Assembly (NCBI GenBank): GCA_016931365.1
Contig: JAFGEY010000263.1
Location: 1 to 19,016, forward strand
Source of the DNA: Anaerolineae bacterium
GTDB lineage: Bacteria; Chloroflexota; Anaerolineae; JAFGEY01
Direction of reading: 5' to 3'
DNA: 19,016 bases
This document shows, piece by piece, positions 15,016 to 19,016 of the stretch. Each line of letters begins with the position of its first letter. Positions within the stretch are counted from its first letter, which is position 1. The notes beneath the pieces are model-generated. The model was not told the origin of the DNA. It made no database searches and saw nothing but the letters and a program-made list of their open reading frames with translations. A program made the position numbers and the translations under genes.

Positions 15016-16134
15016 ATGCTCGCACCCATCCGCCACCCCCGCCTCGACGAATTCGACGCCTTGATGCGTTTTCTGGAGCGCTGCTTTGGTCACTCGAAGG
15101 GCTTTTTCGTGCGCAACCTGCCGCACATCAGCCGCCCCGATCCCGAGATCGCCGACTGGAGTTATGTGATTGAAAAAGATGGGCAGATCGTTTCCCACGT
15201 CGGCGTCTATCCCATTGAGGTGGTCACGGCGGGCGTGCGGCTCAAGATCGGCGGCATCGGCGGGGTGAGCACCTGCCCCGAGGCGCGCGGCAAGGGCCAC
15301 ATGATCCGCCTGCTGTGCCACTGCATCGACGAAATGCGCGCTCAAGGCTACCCCCTCTCCTGGCTGGGTGGCGACCGCCAGCGCTACAACGGCCTGGGCT
15401 GGGAACGCGCCAACCCCGGCTACGCGCCGGCCTGGTCGCGCCGCTCGCTGGACTGGCTCAAGGTCGCGCCGTGCGAAGTCGAGGAGCAGTTCCCGCAGGA
15501 TGCGATCGAGCACATCCGACGCTTGCAAGATCAACAGCCCTGCCACGTCATCCGCTCCCGGCTCGCCCTGCAACTGAGCCACCCGCGCCTCCGCGTGTGG
15601 ACCGCACCCGACGGCTATGCCATCGCCGAGGGCGAAGGAAGCGACCGTCTGTCGATCCTGGAATTAGTTTCGATCTCTGCACGCGAGGTGGGGATGATCC
15701 GCGCGATGATCGACCGGGCCACTGCTGACAGTGCCAGTTGGACAATGTCGGCGTGGGACAACCGCCTGCCCCGGTTGATGCCCTCGACCGAGGGTTACAG
15801 AGCCGAAGGCTGGTGGATGTACCGCATCGTCGATTTGACCAAACTGCTTCAAGCTGCGCTGCCGCACCTCGAACGCCGCGCTCGGGCCGTGCGCAATTTC
15901 GCCGTCGCCCTCGGTATCCGCGAGCACGACCGAGTTGATGTGGCGACCATTGCGGTAGAAAACGGCGCGGTCGAGGTCCGTGTGGGCAAACACGCACCGG
16001 ACTATATCGAACTCGACCCGCTCGAAGCGGTGCGGCTGCTGGTCGGCGGGCCGCCGATCGGCGCGCAGGTTCCGGCAGAGCTGCACGCCCTGCTGCCGAT
16101 CCCGGTGCACGTCCCGCCGCTGGATTATGTCTAA
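15016..16134 (+). CDS. GNAT-family N-acetyltransferase, Eis-like
   Basis: This is a 372-aa cytoplasmic acyltransferase. The N-terminal GNAT domain carries the acetyl-CoA pyrophosphate loop VSTCPEARGKGHMIRLL (84-100, RGKG at 91-94), preceded by a strand-rich IGGIGG (78-83). The acceptor-side block SWLGGDRQRYNGLGWE (115-130) resembles the 'L..e..fY.r.Gy' segment of Eis proteins. A second, degenerate GNAT-like middle region and a C-terminal sterol-carrier-protein-like domain (about 290-372) complete the Eis architecture. Characterised members acetylate lysines, aminoglycosides or other amines; the substrate here is unknown. AGGAG (15005-15009) lies 6 nt before the ATG. It is 66 bp after uxaC and leads the MATE, methyltransferase and nitrilase genes. 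Confidence 0.85.
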   Translation: MLAPIRHPRLDEFDALMRFLERCFGHSKGFFVRNLPHISRPDPEIADWSYVIEKDGQIVSHVGVYPIEVVTAGVRLKIGGIGGVSTCPEARGKGHMIRLLCHCIDEMRAQGYPLSWLGGDRQRYNGLGWERANPGYAPAWSRRSLDWLKVAPCEVEEQFPQDAIEHIRRLQDQQPCHVIRSRLALQLSHPRLRVWTAPDGYAIAEGEGSDRLSILELVSISAREVGMIRAMIDRATADSASWTMSAWDNRLPRLMPSTEGYRAEGWWMYRIVDLTKLLQAALPHLERRARAVRNFAVALGIREHDRVDVATIAVENGAVEVRVGKHAPDYIELDPLEAVRLLVGGPPIGAQVPAELHALLPIPVHVPPLDYV

Positions 16135-16158
16135 AACAGGCTGTTGACAGCCTGTTTT
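16133..16158 (+). terminator. Hairpin overlapping the GNAT stop codon
   Basis: An 11-bp perfect stem, AAAACAGGCTG (16133-16143) with CAGCCTGTTTT (16148-16158), has a TTGA loop, and its 3' arm ends in four T. The 5' arm includes two bases of the GNAT stop codon. The ribosome binding site of the MATE gene (GGGAG, 16160-16164) starts 2 nt after the stem. It could be a weak terminator or attenuator, or a structure setting translation of the MATE gene. Confidence 0.6.
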
Positions 16159-16170
16159 CGGGAGTCAACG

Positions 16171-17547
16171 ATGACCGCTGCATCCGCCGCCCCGCAAACC
16201 CTCGATCTGAGCCTCAATCGCCTCAACCGCACGATCGTCAGGCTGGCGCTGCCTTCGGTGGCCGAAAGCCTGCTTTCCACCCTGGTCTACCTGGCCGATA
16301 CGATCCTGCTTGGCTGGATGGACGATCCGGTCGCGCTGGCGGCGGTAGGCCTGAGCGGCACGCTGATGTGGGCCGCCGACGGGCTGTTCCAGGCCATTTC
16401 GATCAGTGCCTCGGCGCTGGTGGCCCGCTTTTGGGGGGAAGAAAACTTTGAACAGGCCCGCGAGGTCGCCGGGCAGTCGCTCTTGCTGACGGTGATCGTT
16501 TCGCTGCTGCTGATGGCCTTCTTTATCCCCGTCGCGCGCGGATTCATGGTGCTGATGAATGCCGAGCCGGCTGTCGTCGAGCAGGGTGCGGTGTATATGC
16601 AGATCATCCTCGCCGCCTCGCCGATCAGCTTTTTGCTGACCACCGCCAACAGCATTATGCGCGCCGCCGGCGACACGCAACGCCCACTCTACACTTCCGG
16701 CCTGATGAACGTGATCAAGGTGATCGGCGCTTATGCGCTGATCTTTGGCCTGGGGCCGATCCCGCGCCTGGGGCTGGCCGGCGCGGCGATTTCGACCAGC
16801 GTGGCCCGCGCATTCGGCGGCGCGTTGGCCCTGATCCTGCTCTTTGTCCCCCAAGCGCCGATCCGGCTGCGCCTGGCTCACCTGTGGCGCTGGGACTGGG
16901 CGCTGATCCGGCGCATCCTGCGTATTTCGCTGCCCAACATCGGCGAGACGGTGATCTCACGGCTGGGGTTTATGCTCTTTACGCGCATCCTGAGCGAGTT
17001 GGGCACCGTCGCCATCGCCGCCCACCAGGTCGCGCTGCGCGTCGAGTCGCTGGGCTTTATGCCCGGCTGGGGAATGGCCGTCGCCGCCGCCGCGCTGGTG
17101 GGACAGGCGCTTGGGGCCAAAAAGCCCGCTGTCGCCGAACTGGGCATTCGCCGCGCACTGGTGCTGACCAATCTGACGATGGCCCTCCTGGGTGGCTGTT
17201 TCGTCCTTTTTGCGCCGGGGATCGTGCGCGTGTTCGGGATCAAGAATGCCGAGATGACCGGTCTGGCGATTGCGGTGGTGCGCATCTCGGCGCTCGAATT
17301 GTTTGGGCTGGGATCGCTGATGGTGCTGGGGGGCTGCCTGCGCGGCGCGGGCGACACGCGCACGCCGATGGTGGTCACGCTGATCGGCACCTTTTTCTTC
17401 CGCGTGCCGATCACCTACCTCTCTGCCCTGACCCTGGGCGGCGGCCTGCGCGGCCTGTGGCTGGGCACAGTGATCGATTGGAGCATGCGCGCGCTGGTGA
17501 TGTGCGTGCTCTACCTGCGCGGGCGGTGGAAGACGGTGGAGGTGTAG
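16171..17547 (+). CDS. MATE-family multidrug/metabolite efflux transporter
   Basis: This is a 458-aa polytopic membrane protein of the MATE (NorM/DinF-like) family, exporting organic cations or metabolites by Na+ or H+ antiport. Twelve hydrophobic segments in two six-helix halves can be traced. The N-half signature is LALPSVAESLLSTLVYLADT, followed by ALAAVGLSGT, and the matching C-half block is ISLPNIGETVISRLGFMLFT with IAAHQVALRVESL. GDTRTPM follows, as is typical of the family. An upstream in-frame TTG at 16144 lies inside the hairpin; ATG 16171 with GGGAG 6 nt upstream is preferred. It follows the GNAT gene by 36 bp and precedes the methyltransferase by 10 bp. The substrate cannot be told from sequence. 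Confidence 0.93.
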   Translation: MTAASAAPQTLDLSLNRLNRTIVRLALPSVAESLLSTLVYLADTILLGWMDDPVALAAVGLSGTLMWAADGLFQAISISASALVARFWGEENFEQAREVAGQSLLLTVIVSLLLMAFFIPVARGFMVLMNAEPAVVEQGAVYMQIILAASPISFLLTTANSIMRAAGDTQRPLYTSGLMNVIKVIGAYALIFGLGPIPRLGLAGAAISTSVARAFGGALALILLFVPQAPIRLRLAHLWRWDWALIRRILRISLPNIGETVISRLGFMLFTRILSELGTVAIAAHQVALRVESLGFMPGWGMAVAAAALVGQALGAKKPAVAELGIRRALVLTNLTMALLGGCFVLFAPGIVRVFGIKNAEMTGLAIAVVRISALELFGLGSLMVLGGCLRGAGDTRTPMVVTLIGTFFFRVPITYLSALTLGGGLRGLWLGTVIDWSMRALVMCVLYLRGRWKTVEV

Positions 17548-17557
17548 GGAAAACCGG

Positions 17558-18457
17558 ATGCAAATCATAAATGCGGCCCATGAACTGAATCGACGGCACT
17601 GGGATTGCGCCGCACTCGAATGGAAACGGCTTCGGGATAACGATGGATTGTGGTCGCGCTGCCCCGGCGAACCCGATCTTGCCTTTGAAGGCGGCGCACT
17701 CGATCTGATCCGCCAGGCGATGGGAAATGATCTGGCGGGCAAACAAGTGTGCCTGATCGGCAGCGGCGACAACTATGCCGCTTTTGCGTTAGCCGGACTT
17801 GGCGCACGGGTGACTTCGACCGACATATCGCAAGCGCAATTGGATGTGGCCGCAGGTCGCGCGCGCCAGCTTGGGCTTGACATCTCGTTCATCCAGGCTG
17901 ACGCGGCCGATTTGCACGCCCTTGAGGATTCGCACTTTGACCTGGTTTGTTCGACCAACGGGTTCTTTGTCTGGATCGCCGACCTGCGTGGCGTCCTTGA
18001 AGAGGTATTTCGCCTCCTTCGCCCTGGCGGATGTTATGTTTTTTATGACATTCACCCTTTTCTCCGCCCCTGGAAGGATCAAAACAGTTCGCTCGAAATG
18101 GCCAAGCCGTATTGGAAAACTGGGCCTTTCGAGGACGCAGAAGACGGCTCAGTCGAGTTCAACTGGACATTGGCTGACCTGCTCAACCCGCTTGCTCAGT
18201 CCGGACTGGTTCTGCGTCATATTCTGGAGAGTCCGGCTCGAGATGCGCGGTTCTGGCAGGGACATTCCTACAAGCCCGGCACGGACGATCGACTGTTGGA
18301 CTGGCGGGAGAACCCTCGTGCGGGACTGCCCGTCTGGTTGGCCGTCGCGGCACAAAAGCCGCCAGGTGGCAGCAATCATAGGGTGACAACCTGGAGTAAA
18401 GCATGCAGGCTGTACTGGCCGTCAACCGGGTTACGCCCGATCCGCACAGAAATCTGA
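17558..18457 (+). CDS. Class I SAM-dependent methyltransferase
   Basis: This 299-aa frame has a Rossmann-fold methyltransferase domain: motif I VCLIGSGDNYAAFALAG (64-80), an acidic end of strand 2 in VTSTDIS (85-91), ADAADL (114-119), the motif IV region HFDLVCSTNGFFVWI (126-140) and post-motif LRPGGCYVFYDIHPF (154-168). The substrate is unknown. The start has AGGGA 7 nt upstream and follows the MATE stop by 10 bp, so the genes are probably one transcript. The recognisable domain ends near residue 267 (WLAVAAQKP). The remaining 32 residues look unlike the family, and the last 55 nt lie inside the following nitrilase-family gene in another frame. This may be a genuine overlap or an original stop lost to an indel. 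Confidence 0.87.
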   Translation: MQIINAAHELNRRHWDCAALEWKRLRDNDGLWSRCPGEPDLAFEGGALDLIRQAMGNDLAGKQVCLIGSGDNYAAFALAGLGARVTSTDISQAQLDVAAGRARQLGLDISFIQADAADLHALEDSHFDLVCSTNGFFVWIADLRGVLEEVFRLLRPGGCYVFYDIHPFLRPWKDQNSSLEMAKPYWKTGPFEDAEDGSVEFNWTLADLLNPLAQSGLVLRHILESPARDARFWQGHSYKPGTDDRLLDWRENPRAGLPVWLAVAAQKPPGGSNHRVTTWSKACRLYWPSTGLRPIRTEI

Positions 18458-19016
18458 CTGACATCCTGAATCTGATCGCGCAAGCAGCACGTCAAGACGC
18501 CGACTTGATCATCTTTCCTGAAGCGGCCTTGACCGGCTTGATCAACGACGACGATCCGGCTCACGATCTGCCATTGGGTCAAGCGATCCCCGGCGCAGTG
18601 ACCGACCGATTGGCCCTCTGTTGTCAAAGTCTGGGCATCTGGACGGCGATTGGTCTGCTGGAACGCGACGGGAATGCGCTGTATGACACGGCAGTCTTGA
18701 TCGCGCCCGACGGCGCGATCAGGCTCAAATACCGGCGCATTCAACCGCAGTGGCACGGCGGCAATGCCGATCCGCGCGTCTATCGCCAGGGCAGCGAGGT
18801 TGCCAGGGCAGACACGCCGTTGGGCAGATTGGCCTTTCTGATCTGCGGCGACCTGTTTGACGATTCGATCGTCGAGCGAGTGCGGGCGCTTGAGCCTGAC
18901 TGGGTGCTTTTTCCTTTTGCGCGCTGCTTTGATGACGGCTTATACGATCAGGCGCGATGGGATAGAGAAGAACGTCCGGAATACCAGCAGCGCGTGAGGC
19001 GTATCGGCGTCACCAC
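18403..19016 (+). CDS. Carbon-nitrogen hydrolase (nitrilase superfamily), partial at right edge
   Basis: This gene is open to the window end, with 204 full codons visible from ATG 18403. The catalytic Glu-Lys-Cys triad of the nitrilase superfamily is in place: Glu40 in IIFPEAALTG, Lys109 in LKYRRIQ, and Cys148 in AFLICGDLFDD. Such enzymes cleave amide or nitrile C-N bonds, as in omega-amidases, N-carbamoyl hydrolases and polyamine-pathway amidases. Identity within the superfamily cannot be fixed from the N-terminal part. GGAG (18393-18396) lies 6 nt before the ATG. It overlaps the methyltransferase reading frame by 55 nt, which suggests coupled translation. The C-terminal part is outside the window. 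Confidence 0.85.
   Translation, partial: MQAVLAVNRVTPDPHRNLTDILNLIAQAARQDADLIIFPEAALTGLINDDDPAHDLPLGQAIPGAVTDRLALCCQSLGIWTAIGLLERDGNALYDTAVLIAPDGAIRLKYRRIQPQWHGGNADPRVYRQGSEVARADTPLGRLAFLICGDLFDDSIVERVRALEPDWVLFPFARCFDDGLYDQARWDREERPEYQQRVRRIGVT

Overview
This 19-kb window is GC-rich bacterial chromosome, most probably from the Chloroflexota (Anaerolineae or a related lineage). That assignment is inferred from four things: Thr/Pro-rich linkers after the lipobox of both lipoproteins, an HrcA/CIRCE-controlled dnaK operon, a DnaK that carries the N-terminal-lobe insert found in E. coli DnaK, and numerous palindromic intergenic repeats. No rRNA, tRNA, CRISPR array, transposase or prophage gene was seen. 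The window looks like core genome plus small accessory modules.

Layout. (1) 1-947, minus: the 5' part of a solute-binding lipoprotein gene that runs off the left edge, with a very good sigma70-type promoter at 981-1009. (2) 1321-6260, plus: a tight three-gene export-type ABC module made of an ATPase, a 955-aa FtsX/MacB-type permease and an HlyD-like membrane-fusion lipoprotein with a long coiled coil. A 14-bp hairpin terminator at 6265-6296 ends it and can also serve the converging operon. (3) 13011-6300, minus: a complete heat-shock and ribosome-modification operon, hrcA-grpE-dnaK-dnaJ-prmA-rsmE. It has a near-consensus promoter and a perfect CIRCE operator at the start site, and hairpins in the dnaK-dnaJ and dnaJ-prmA gaps. 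(4) 13012-13530: a 519-bp gap with the CIRCE and promoter, phased 11-bp tandem repeats, a candidate plus-strand promoter, a broken tiny reading frame and an 80-bp palindromic element with nested GC-rich hairpins. (5) 13531-19016, plus: a divergent uronate isomerase (uxaC), then an Eis-like GNAT acetyltransferase, a MATE exporter, a SAM methyltransferase and a nitrilase-family amidohydrolase cut by the right edge.

How they work together. HrcA bound at CIRCE should block the promoter that reads the whole chaperone set. GrpE, DnaK and DnaJ form the Hsp70 folding machine, while PrmA (ribosomal protein L11) and RsmE (16S rRNA) are modification enzymes carried on the same transcript. The dnaK-dnaJ hairpin ends in a T-run and could lower expression of dnaJ and the genes after it. 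The ABC module should couple cytoplasmic ATP hydrolysis to transport or extraction of an unknown substrate at the outer face of the membrane. The GNAT-MATE-methyltransferase-nitrilase string looks like a small modification and efflux cluster, but its substrate cannot be read from the sequence.

I found no clearly new biological system. The most unusual items are the 80-bp palindromic element before uxaC, the terminator-like hairpin inside the dnaK operon, the phased repeats between divergent promoters, and the fused reading context at the methyltransferase/nitrilase junction.
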